Assembly (NCBI RefSeq): GCF_014199955.1
Contig: NZ_JACHOQ010000001.1
Span: 310,001-374,000 of the forward strand
Direction of reading: 5' to 3'
DNA length: 64,000 nucleotides
Source: Brevundimonas aurantiaca
GTDB lineage: Bacteria; Pseudomonadota; Alphaproteobacteria; Caulobacterales; Caulobacteraceae
Both the position numbers and the translations under genes were made by a program. The notes beneath the pieces are model-generated. The model saw nothing but the letters and a program-made list of their open reading frames with translations, searched no databases and was not told the origin of the DNA. Shown one piece after another: positions 54,865 through 64,000 of this stretch. The stretch's first letter is position 1; each line of letters opens with the position of its first letter.

Positions 54865-54902
54865 GTAGCCTATCGGCCCTTCACCCGCTAGAAGCGCCGC
54901 CC

Positions 54903-57113
<2,211 letters not shown>

Positions 57114-57117
57114 TCGA

Positions 57118-57362
57118 ATGCCGGTCGTCTTCCGAAATCGTGGAAGACGGTTCCATTTCTATTCGGACGAGGGCTCGCCGCGCGAGCCCATCCACATCCA
57201 TGTGTCCGAGCCAGGCAAGGAGGCCGAATTCTGGCTTTTCCCAGCCGTTCGCCTCGCGTTCAAAACGGGTATAGTGATCGCGAGATCAGGGAACTCATTC
57301 GCCTCGTCGAGGCGAACCGCGACCTGATAGAGCAACGTTGGAATGACTTCTTTACCCCCTAG
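57118..57362 (+). pseudogene. DUF4160 protein with a -1 frameshift in an A run
   Basis: The ATG at 57118, 4 bp behind purL, opens a DUF4160 start (MPVVFRNRGRRFHFYSDEG, then REPIHIHV). The frame leaves the family after VRLAFK at AAAA (57262-57265) and stops at 57327. One added A would give NGYSDREIRELIRLVEANRD through to TAG at 57360, the normal DUF4160 end and an 81-residue product. So either one base is missing, the run slips, or the sequence has an error. It overlaps the DUF2442 gene at its end. Confidence 0.82.
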
Positions 57363-57600
57363 TCCTGAGCGCGTGTGGTTCGATGAGCAGCGATTGTTCG
57401 TCGATCTGTCCGACGGGCGGCAGCTGGGGGTTCCCCTCGCCTGGTTCCCCCGCCTGCTCCACGCCACCCCCGAGCAGCGCGCCGCCGTCTGGCTGAGCCC
57501 CGCCGGCCTGCACTGGGACGAAATCGACGAGGACATCTCCGTCGAAGGCCTGATCGCCGGTCGCGGGGACATGACGCACCGACCGAACACCGCCGCCTGA
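57343..57600 (+). CDS. DUF2442 protein, partner of DUF4160
   Basis: The 85-residue protein has the DUF2442 core: VWFDEQRLFVDLSDGRQLGV, then FPRLLHATPEQRA and LHWDEIDEDISVEGLIAG. DUF4160-DUF2442 pairs are widespread and behave like toxin-antitoxin modules, though the mechanism is not settled. Its ATG lies inside the intact end of the DUF4160 frame. The gene itself is intact although its partner is frameshifted. Confidence 0.88.
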   Translation: MTSLPPSPERVWFDEQRLFVDLSDGRQLGVPLAWFPRLLHATPEQRAAVWLSPAGLHWDEIDEDISVEGLIAGRGDMTHRPNTAA

Positions 57601-57699
57601 GCGATCGGCCCTAAGCCAGTTACACGTCGGTACGCACTGTTGCACGGCGGCCCTTGTTCAGCCTCGACCGGACCCCAAGTCTAGGGCCTTACTGGAGGC

Positions 57700-59091
57700 A
57701 TGGACATGACCCTGGCCGCCGACGCCGTCTTCCGCCCCGCCATTCCGCCCCGTCGCACGGGCGGCCCGCTGTCCCTGCTGCCCTTCCTGTGGATCAGCTG
57801 GCGCGATCCGATCCGCATGTGGTCGGAGCGGCATTTCACCGAGCCGCAGCTCTACGGAAACAGCGCCTTCGGCGAGATCCTGGTGGTCAGCCACCCCGAG
57901 GGCGTCCGCCACGTCCTGACAGAAAATGCATCAAGCTATGTGAAGGGCGACCTGCAACGCCGCGTCCTCGGTCCCATGCTGGCCGAGGGCCTGCTGCTGA
58001 CCGAGGGGGACGCCTGGCGCCGCGTCCGGCGAATCCTGGCGCCGCTTTTCACCCCCGCAAAGATGACCACCCTGAACGCCCGTATGGCGGAGGTTTGTCA
58101 GGCGCGCGTCGCCGGCTGGTCCCTGTCTCAGCGCGGACGGGTGCTGGATATCGACAGTGAGATGTCGGGCCTGACCTTCGACATCCTGTCGGCCACCATG
58201 TTCTCCGACGAACTGGGCGGCGAGGCCCGCGGCTTCGAACGCGCCCTGAATCAGTTCCTGGCCAACGGCGCCCGCATCGATCCGCTGGACGTGCTGGGCG
58301 CGCCGGACTGGGCGCCCCGTCTGGGTCGTCTGGCCAGTTTCGGTTCGGCCCGCTTCTTCGAACAGCGCGTCACCCGCTTGGTCGAGGCCCGCCGCGCCCG
58401 CATCGAGGCTGGGGACATGCCGCCCCAAGACCTGCTCAGCGCCCTGCTGCTGGCCCGCGACGAGAACGGCGGACCCGGCCTGTCTGACGAAGAAGTCGCC
58501 GCCAACATCCTGACCTTCATTCTGGCGGGGCATGAGACCACGGCCCGCGCCCTGGGCTGGACCCTGCACCTGCTGTCGCGCCAGCCTGAGTACATGGCCC
58601 GGCTCCAGGCCGAGGCCGACGCCTTCGACGTCTCCGATCCGCAATGGGCCGAGGCCCTGCCCTGGACCCGCGCCGTGCTGGACGAGACCATGCGCCTGTT
58701 CCCGCCCGCCCCGACCATGGCCCGCAAGGCCCTGGCCGACGACGAGATCGGCGGCCAGCCGATCAAGGCCGGCGCCACCGTCATCATCTCCCCGTGGATC
58801 CTGCAACGCCACAGCCTGCTGTGGGAAGACCCGGACGCCTTCAAGCCCGAACGCTTCCTGCCCCAGAACCGCAAGTCCATCGACCGCTACGCCTACATCC
58901 CCTTCAGCGCCGGCCCCCGCGTCTGCATCGGCGCCGCCTTCGCCATTCAGGAGGCGGTGATCGCCCTGGCCTCCATTCTGCGCGCCGCCGAGGTCGAGCC
59001 GATCACGACGATCGAACCCCGCCCCGTGCACCAGATCACCCTGCGCAGTCGCGAACCGATGCGACTTCGGCTGAGGACGCGCAGATCCTGA
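57700..59091 (+). CDS. Cytochrome P450
   Basis: The 463-residue protein has all P450 landmarks: the I-helix AGHETTARALGW (about 282-293), the K-helix ExxR in LDETMRLFPP, PERFLP and the heme loop FSAGPRVCIGAAFAI with the thiolate Cys. Substrate is unknown; no ferredoxin or reductase gene is adjacent. The ATG at 57700 follows TGGAGG; a second Met two codons later is possible. No membrane anchor is seen, so it is soluble. Confidence 0.94.
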   Translation: MDMTLAADAVFRPAIPPRRTGGPLSLLPFLWISWRDPIRMWSERHFTEPQLYGNSAFGEILVVSHPEGVRHVLTENASSYVKGDLQRRVLGPMLAEGLLLTEGDAWRRVRRILAPLFTPAKMTTLNARMAEVCQARVAGWSLSQRGRVLDIDSEMSGLTFDILSATMFSDELGGEARGFERALNQFLANGARIDPLDVLGAPDWAPRLGRLASFGSARFFEQRVTRLVEARRARIEAGDMPPQDLLSALLLARDENGGPGLSDEEVAANILTFILAGHETTARALGWTLHLLSRQPEYMARLQAEADAFDVSDPQWAEALPWTRAVLDETMRLFPPAPTMARKALADDEIGGQPIKAGATVIISPWILQRHSLLWEDPDAFKPERFLPQNRKSIDRYAYIPFSAGPRVCIGAAFAIQEAVIALASILRAAEVEPITTIEPRPVHQITLRSREPMRLRLRTRRS

Positions 59092-59250
59092 CGAATTCAC
59101 GCGACGGAATTCGCCGCTCTGTGCGTTGAACGCGGGTGTCGCCGACCGGGCGCCATTGTTCAGCTTGCCATCAGCTTCAGGACGACCGCGCTGCGAACCG
59201 CCATTCTGCTGCCGCCGGGTTCGCTCTTCTCCGAAGCGCGCCCCAACTCC

Positions 59251-60270
59251 ATGGAGACGGTCGTGCGGACGCTCGCCCGCTGCGATCATGATCCAGACAC
59301 CCGCATTCTCTGCCAGGAGGGCGCCCAGGACCACAACGCCTCCCGCGTGATCGCCCTTCCACGACGCAACGCCCAACAGAGTCTGTTCGACGCCCTGCGC
59401 GCGCTTCAGCCGGAACTGATCGAACACCATCAGCAGGTGAAACAGGCCCTGGCCGTGTCGGCGCGTTTCCCCCAGGCGGTGCATGTCCTTTATCGACACA
59501 ATGCGTTGAAGCCCGCGCGCCAGTGGTTTGATCGGTGGCGCTACGCCTTGCGCTACAGCCGGATGGACGGCTTCATCTTCGTCAGCCAGGCGGAGAGGAC
59601 GGCCTTCGCCCGGACCTATCCGCAGCTGGCCGATCGCGCCCACGCCGTGCCCAATCCCATCGACGCCGGCGCCTGGCTGGCGCCGCCCGAAGATCGCCAG
59701 CCGATCATCGCCTTCGCCGGGCGGGCCATGCCGGAAAAGGGATTGGACGTCCTGTGCGCCGCCTTGCCGGCCGTGCTGGACAGCCACCCGAGCTGGCGCG
59801 CGGTCCTGATGTTGAACGACTGGGCCGCGCACGCGGACTGGGCCGCCCCGCATCTCACGCCGCTTCAGCGGTTTGGCCCCCGGGTCGCCGTCCTGCGGTC
59901 CGCCCCGCTGGACCAGGTTCGCGAACAGATGAAATCCGCCGCCATCGCCGTGACGCCCTCGACCTGGGACGAGCCCTTCGGTTTGACGGCGGTGGAAGCC
60001 CATGCGGCGGGCGCCGCCCTTATATCATCGGGGCGCGGCGGCCTTCGCGAAGCCAGCGGCGACCACGCCCACTATCTGGAGGCCGTGACCCCCCGGCATC
60101 TGGTCGCGGCGTTGGACGCCTTGATCCGGGAGCCGAACCGCCGCCTGGCCCTGGCCCGCGCGGCCCAGCACTATGTGCTCAAGACCCACACGCCCGAAAG
60201 GCGCGCCGCTGAACTGGCCCAGGTGCGCCGCCAGTTGGTCGAAAGCCGGAAACGCCGAGACGCGGCCTGA
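59251..60270 (+). CDS. Glycosyltransferase family 4 protein, start uncertain
   Basis: From the ATG at 59251 the protein has 339 residues, with GT4 features in the C-terminal half: GRAMPEKGLDVL and the E-x7-E region TWDEPFGLTAVEAHAAG. In the same frame upstream lies TAILLPPGSLFSEARPNS, which completes the first Rossmann strand expected in this family, but no ATG, GTG or TTG precedes it back to the P450 stop. A CTG at 59191 with AGGA in front is a possible non-standard start. The acceptor is unknown, probably a surface glycan. Confidence 0.85.
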   Translation: METVVRTLARCDHDPDTRILCQEGAQDHNASRVIALPRRNAQQSLFDALRALQPELIEHHQQVKQALAVSARFPQAVHVLYRHNALKPARQWFDRWRYALRYSRMDGFIFVSQAERTAFARTYPQLADRAHAVPNPIDAGAWLAPPEDRQPIIAFAGRAMPEKGLDVLCAALPAVLDSHPSWRAVLMLNDWAAHADWAAPHLTPLQRFGPRVAVLRSAPLDQVREQMKSAAIAVTPSTWDEPFGLTAVEAHAAGAALISSGRGGLREASGDHAHYLEAVTPRHLVAALDALIREPNRRLALARAAQHYVLKTHTPERRAAELAQVRRQLVESRKRRDAA

Positions 60271-60337
60271 CGCCCCCCGCAGTCGGAAGACCTGTCACAT
60301 TGTAGGGATAAAGGCGACGAAAACTCAGGATGCGCTG

Positions 60338-61903
60338 ATGACCCGCCTCGCTCTTTCCCGCCGTTCCATGCTTGCGGCTTTCGGCGGCGGCCTGGCCCTG
60401 TCGCCGACCGGCCCCGCCCTGGCCCAGGCCGTGTTCGATGTGAATCCCTTCCGGCTGGGCGTGACGGCGGGCGACCCGCTCCCGGACGGCTTCGTCATCT
60501 GGACGCGCCTGGCCCCCGACCCGCTCGCCTACGGTTCCGGCATGCCCAAGGCGCCCGTCGCCGTGAAGTGGGAGGTCGCCGCCGACCGGGGTTTCAACAC
60601 CGTCGTCCGTTCCGGCGAGGCGATCGCCCGGCCCGAGCTGGGCCATTCCGTCCATGTCGAGGTCGAGGGGCTGGAGCCCGCCCGTCCCTATTTCTACCGC
60701 TTCCAGTGCGGGACCGAGCGCAGCGGCGTCGGCCGCGCCAAGACCGCCCCCCTGGCCGGCGCCTCCGTCTCGGCCGTCCGCTTCGGCGTCGCCGGCTGCC
60801 AAGACTATGAGCAGGGCTATTACACCGCTCACCGCAAGATGGCGGACGAGGAGCTGGATTTCATCTTCTGCTACGGCGACTACATCTATGAGGGCCGCGG
60901 CAATCCCATCTACCAGTCGGGCGCCGGTCCGCAGGACAACACCCGCGTCCACCTGGGCGGCGAGGTCTACAGCCTGGACGACTATCGCCGCCGCTATTCC
61001 CAGTACACCATGGACGCCGACCTTCAGGCCTCGCGCGCCTCGGCCGCCTGGTTCTGCACCTATGACGACCACGAGGTGGACAACAACTGGGTCGGCGACA
61101 TTGATCAGGACGATACGCCGCCCGAAGTCTTCCTGCTGCGTCGCGCCGCCGCCATGCAGGCTTTCTACGAATTCATGCCGATGCGGAAGTCGGCCTTCCC
61201 GCGCGGCGCGGGCATGCAGGCCTATCGCCGGGCCCAGTACGGCGATCTGCTGGACGTCGCCTTCCTGGACACCCGCCAGTATCGCACGGACCAGCCCTGC
61301 AGTGGCCGCTTCAACGCCGCCTGCCCCGGCATAGAAGCGACGACGGCTCAGGTTCTGGGCGACGCTCAGGAAGCTTGGCTGCTGACCAACCTCGACCGGT
61401 CCAAGGCCCGATGGAAGGCCCTGGCTCAACAGGTCATGATGATGGACCTGAACCGCAACACCCCCGGCGGCCAGGGGGTCAACACCGACAGCTGGGCCGG
61501 CTATCGCGTGCCGCGCAACCGGCTGCTGAGCCACATCCGCGACCGCCGCATCGACAATGTCGTGGTCCTGACCGGGGACGAGCATCAGAACTACGCCGGC
61601 GGCCTGTGGCTGGACAGCAGCCAGCCCGAGGGCGCCGCCATCGCGGTCGAGTTCGTCTCGACCTCGATCAGCTCAGGCGGCAACGGCTCGGACCGCGGCG
61701 CCGATTACGACCGGTTTATGGCAGTCAATCCCCAGCTGAAGTTCCGCAACTCCCAGCGCGGCTATATGGTGTGCGAGGCCACGCCGACCCTGTGGACCAC
61801 CCAGTTCAAGGTTCTGGACAAGGTGTCGGATCGCTCGGGCGTGCTGACGACCCGTCAGATCATGGTGGTCGAGGCGGGTTCGAACACCCTGACGCCGGCC
61901 TGA
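60338..61903 (+). CDS. phoD: PhoD-family alkaline phosphatase
   Basis: The 521-residue protein carries a Tat signal (LALSRRSMLAAFGGG). The PhoD N-domain follows (FRLGVTAGDPLPDGFVIWTRL), then the metal-binding core: VAGCQDYEQGYYTAH, FCYGDYIYEG, TYDDHEVDNNWVGD and LTGDEHQNY. The family uses iron and calcium to release phosphate from mono- and diesters outside the cytoplasm. The ATG at 60338 puts the twin arginines at residues 8-9. A Pho box was not seen upstream. Confidence 0.92.
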   Translation: MTRLALSRRSMLAAFGGGLALSPTGPALAQAVFDVNPFRLGVTAGDPLPDGFVIWTRLAPDPLAYGSGMPKAPVAVKWEVAADRGFNTVVRSGEAIARPELGHSVHVEVEGLEPARPYFYRFQCGTERSGVGRAKTAPLAGASVSAVRFGVAGCQDYEQGYYTAHRKMADEELDFIFCYGDYIYEGRGNPIYQSGAGPQDNTRVHLGGEVYSLDDYRRRYSQYTMDADLQASRASAAWFCTYDDHEVDNNWVGDIDQDDTPPEVFLLRRAAAMQAFYEFMPMRKSAFPRGAGMQAYRRAQYGDLLDVAFLDTRQYRTDQPCSGRFNAACPGIEATTAQVLGDAQEAWLLTNLDRSKARWKALAQQVMMMDLNRNTPGGQGVNTDSWAGYRVPRNRLLSHIRDRRIDNVVVLTGDEHQNYAGGLWLDSSQPEGAAIAVEFVSTSISSGGNGSDRGADYDRFMAVNPQLKFRNSQRGYMVCEATPTLWTTQFKVLDKVSDRSGVLTTRQIMVVEAGSNTLTPA

Positions 61904-61919
61904 CGATGGGAAGAGGCGC

Positions 61920-62741
61920 TCAGAAAACCGGCACCGCCTGGCTCAACCGTCCGCCGACCCGGATCGGCTCGATCCGCGTCGCCAGCCCCGTCCGGTCGTC
62001 GGTCTCCACGAAGACGCCGCACACGGTCGCCGGCCCGGACGCAGGCGTATAGCGCCCGCCCGAAATCCGGGTGGTGAAACGGCGCAGCGGCTCTTCCTTT
62101 TCGTTGCCGATGACGCTGTCATAGTCGCAGCAGCCGCCGGCGTCGGTCTGATAGGCCGTGCCGCCCGGAAGGATCTGGCAGTCGGCGGTCGGGACGTGGG
62201 TATGGGTGCCGACCACCAGCGACGCTCGCCCGTCGCAGAAATGGCCCATGGCCATCTTCTCGCTGGTCGCCTCGCAGTGCATGTCGACGATGACCGCGTC
62301 GGCCACGGCCCCCAGGGGCGCCGCCGCCAGCTCGCGTTCCACCGCCCCGAACGGATCGTCCATCGGGTCCATATGCACCCGGCCCAGCACATTCATCACC
62401 AAGACGGTGCGGCCCGTGTCGGTCTCGAACAGATTGGCCCCGGCGCCCGGCGCATCCATCAGCCGCGGATAGTTGGCCGGCCGGATCAGACGCGGCTCGC
62501 GCACGATATAGGTCAGGGCCTCGCGCTGGTCCCACGAGTGATTGCCAAGGGTCAGGCAGTCGGCGCCCGCCATGAACAGCTCACGCGCCGTATTCTCGGT
62601 AATGCCGAAGCCGCCCGCGGCGTTCTCGGCGTTCACCACCACGAAGTCCAGCTTCAGGTCGCGCTTCAGGCCCGGAAGATGATCGCTGATCCCGTCACGG
62701 CCGGACTTGCCGATAACGTCGCCGAAAAACGCCAATCTCAT
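61920..62741 (-). CDS. YmdB-family metallophosphoesterase (cyclic-nucleotide phosphodiesterase type)
   Basis: The 273-residue protein matches the YmdB group: FFGDVIGKSGRDG at the start, VVNAENAAGGFGI, LGNHSWDQRE, DMHCEATSEKMAMG and GTHTHVPTAD supply the two-metal ligands. In Bacillus YmdB is a 2',3'-cAMP phosphodiesterase. Here the start codon overlaps the VapC stop by 4 bp. A 5-formyl-THF cyclo-ligase gene lies just beyond the VapBC pair; the two core genes are commonly adjacent. Confidence 0.92.
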   Translation of the reverse strand: MRLAFFGDVIGKSGRDGISDHLPGLKRDLKLDFVVVNAENAAGGFGITENTARELFMAGADCLTLGNHSWDQREALTYIVREPRLIRPANYPRLMDAPGAGANLFETDTGRTVLVMNVLGRVHMDPMDDPFGAVERELAAAPLGAVADAVIVDMHCEATSEKMAMGHFCDGRASLVVGTHTHVPTADCQILPGGTAYQTDAGGCCDYDSVIGNEKEEPLRRFTTRISGGRYTPASGPATVCGVFVETDDRTGLATRIEPIRVGGRLSQAVPVF

Positions 62742-63160
62742 TCGTGTACGCCTTTACCAACATCCGACCAGTCCTCGACCCTTAGGCCGGCAACGCGCTC
62801 GAACTCGCCAGTGTTGCGGGTGACGACGGTCAGCCCCCGACTGCGAGCATGACCCGCAATCTGATAGTCATAAGGTCCGATGGGGCGACCGCGACGCTCC
62901 AGATCCGCACGGATAGCCGCCGTATGCCGGGCCGCATCTTCGTCGAAAGCAAGAATGTCCAGCCGCGCGAGGAACGACTCCAGCCGTTCGGCGCGACGAG
63001 AGTCCGCGAGCTTGCTGGGTCCAACCGCCAGTTCCATGACGACCACCGTCGATACATGAAGCGGCTCGTGCTCAGACCTCAGACGCGCATTCAACGCAGC
63101 GCTGCGGCCCCGCAGGATTTCGATACAGATGCTGGTGTCCAGCATATAGCCGGTGCTCAC
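62738..63160 (-). CDS. VapC-type PIN-domain toxin
   Basis: The 140-residue PIN protein has the acidic catalytic residues in MLDTSICIEILRG, VVVMELAVG, IGPYDYQIAGHA and RNTGEFERV. The start is GTG 63160, which overlaps the antitoxin stop (GTGA); an ATG five codons later is an alternative. Its stop overlaps the ymdB-type start, so toxin and core enzyme are coupled. It probably cleaves tRNA or rRNA, as known for VapC. Confidence 0.9.
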   Translation of the reverse strand: MSTGYMLDTSICIEILRGRSAALNARLRSEHEPLHVSTVVVMELAVGPSKLADSRRAERLESFLARLDILAFDEDAARHTAAIRADLERRGRPIGPYDYQIAGHARSRGLTVVTRNTGEFERVAGLRVEDWSDVGKGVHE

Positions 63161-63390
63161 CAGTCCTCCCGCTTCTGCATCTCGGGCTGGTCGCGATCCG
63201 GCCAATCCGAAATGCCGGGCTGGTCGAGAAAGTCATCCCACAGCGCATCCACCGGCACCAGGCGCAGGCTCTTGCCCTCCTTGATGACGCGAAGCTCCTT
63301 CACGTCATCGGGAAAAGCCACGGCCTTGGGCAGTCGCACGGCCTGCGAGCGATTGGACTTGAAGACCGTGGCTTTCAGCGGGGCGCTCAT
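63157..63390 (-). CDS. VapB antitoxin, AbrB/MazE type
   Basis: The 77-residue protein begins MSAPLKATVFKSNRSQAVRLPKAVAF in form: the SNRSQAVRLPK box is the hallmark of SpoVT/AbrB VapB antitoxins. The ATG at 63390 follows GGGAGG. The acidic C-terminus (SDWPDRDQPEM) should bind the toxin. It differs from the RHH-type antitoxin at 54.6 kb, so the two VapBC pairs have separate origins. Confidence 0.9.
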   Translation of the reverse strand: MSAPLKATVFKSNRSQAVRLPKAVAFPDDVKELRVIKEGKSLRLVPVDALWDDFLDQPGISDWPDRDQPEMQKREDW

Positions 63391-63436
63391 GGCCTCCCTA
63401 TCGGCTTGCTGCACGGATATGTCAATGGCATATCCC

Positions 63437-63979
63437 TCAAAACGCCTGATACCCCGCCTCGGTCAGCACCCCGTGCAGCCGCATGTCGTGCGCCTCCAGG
63501 TTCAGCGCCTCCACCGCCTGCCCCGCATAGGCGAAGCCCACCCGGATCACATCGGGCCGGGCCGCAAAGGTGCGGTCGTAGAAGCCGCCGCCCTGCCCCA
63601 GCCGGCCCCCGGACGCGTCGAAGGCCAGTAGCGGCGTAATGATCAGGTCCGGCTCCACCACCTCCGTCAGCGGCAGGGGCGCGGGACAGCCGGCGGCGTC
63701 CAGCTCCAAAGGCTCGCCCGGCGACCAGGCGCGAAAGACCATGGGCGCGTCCCGCTCCAGCACCACCGGAAGGCACAGCCGCCGCCCCGCCGCCTCCAGC
63801 GCGACAGCCAGGGCTCCGGTGTCCAGCTCGGACCCCATGGCGCGATAGAGGGCCACGACAGCCCCCCGCGGCAGGGCGTCGATGTGGTCGGCGGCGCGTT
63901 GGGCGGCGGTCGGATCGGTCCCGGCCAGGGCCTTGCGCCGCGCGCGGGCGGCGGACCGGAGTTCATGCTTGTCGAACAT
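63437..63979 (-). CDS. 5-formyltetrahydrofolate cyclo-ligase
   Basis: The 180-residue protein begins MFDKHELRSAARARRKAL and holds ITPLLAFDASGGRLGQGGGFYDR, the signature with the GxGxGYYDR-type loop. It returns 5-formyl-THF to the folate pool with ATP. The gene (ygfA/fau in enterobacteria) often follows the 6S RNA gene; only 21 bp remain upstream in the window, so 6S RNA cannot be seen. A VapBC pair separates it from the YmdB-type gene. Confidence 0.93.
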   Translation of the reverse strand: MFDKHELRSAARARRKALAGTDPTAAQRAADHIDALPRGAVVALYRAMGSELDTGALAVALEAAGRRLCLPVVLERDAPMVFRAWSPGEPLELDAAGCPAPLPLTEVVEPDLIITPLLAFDASGGRLGQGGGFYDRTFAARPDVIRVGFAYAGQAVEALNLEAHDMRLHGVLTEAGYQAF

Positions 63980-64000
63980 GGGTGCGCTCAGCTGGCGCGC

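Noticed and set aside
60179..61585. 468-codon minus-strand frame over phoD
   Set aside because: The plus strand encodes complete PhoD motifs and a Tat signal; the antisense composition is a codon-bias by-product.

Overview
The window looks like chromosomal DNA of a GC-rich alphaproteobacterium of the Caulobacteraceae, most like Brevundimonas. The evidence is the flagellar block (fliL-fliM-DUF6468-motE-like genes divergent from flgFGAH), a CtrA-type box in front of fliL, a near-perfect sigma-54 site in front of flgF, and typical alphaproteobacterial small families (DUF3297, DUF2849, DUF1476/ATPase inhibitor zeta). No 16S gene is present, so the genus is inferred.

Region 1 to about 23.6 kb is accessory in character. 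It opens with a DNA-damage tolerance cassette: a partial SRAP gene divergent from imuA-imuB-dnaE2, with a GTTC-N7-GTTC LexA-type box between them. A defence-like trio follows: a 972-residue protein with a nuclease-like N-terminus, a fused nucleotidyltransferase-HEPN protein, and a DUF4209/HEPN-like protein. Next come small orphan genes, a large ParB-like protein without a ParA, a secreted endonuclease/phosphatase-family lipoprotein, a gene interrupted by an in-frame TGA, and a DUF3800 protein.

This region ends at 20.7-23.6 kb in the most unusual arrangement of the window. There is a complete tRNA-Leu(UAA) whose anticodon is interrupted by a group I intron of about 212 nt, then a trypsin-like protease, a tyrosine recombinase, and a 39-nt 5' half of a second tRNA-Leu(UAA) that keeps its promoter but stops at the end of the anticodon loop. 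The anticodon stems of the two tRNAs differ. I read this as an integrative element that cut the host tRNA-Leu(UAA) at the anticodon loop and brought a replacement whose intron hides that site.

Region 23.6-64 kb is mostly core. It has an M28 peptidase, the flagellar genes, three small secreted paralogue-like genes, a DUF885 peptidase, and an assimilatory sulfur operon (cysG-DUF2849-cysI-cysH-cysK) divergent from a LysR regulator. Then come the purine genes purB, purU, purC, purS, purQ and purL, and finally P450, glycosyltransferase, PhoD, YmdB-type phosphodiesterase and 5-formyl-THF cyclo-ligase genes.

Small toxin-antitoxin-like pairs are slotted between the core genes: a VapD homologue with a small partner between purC and purS, a VapBC pair with a clear operator in front of purL, a DUF4160/DUF2442 pair (DUF4160 frameshifted) behind purL, and another VapBC pair overlapping the YmdB-type gene. 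Coordinates were derived by hand. Function calls rest on motif recognition, without database searches.
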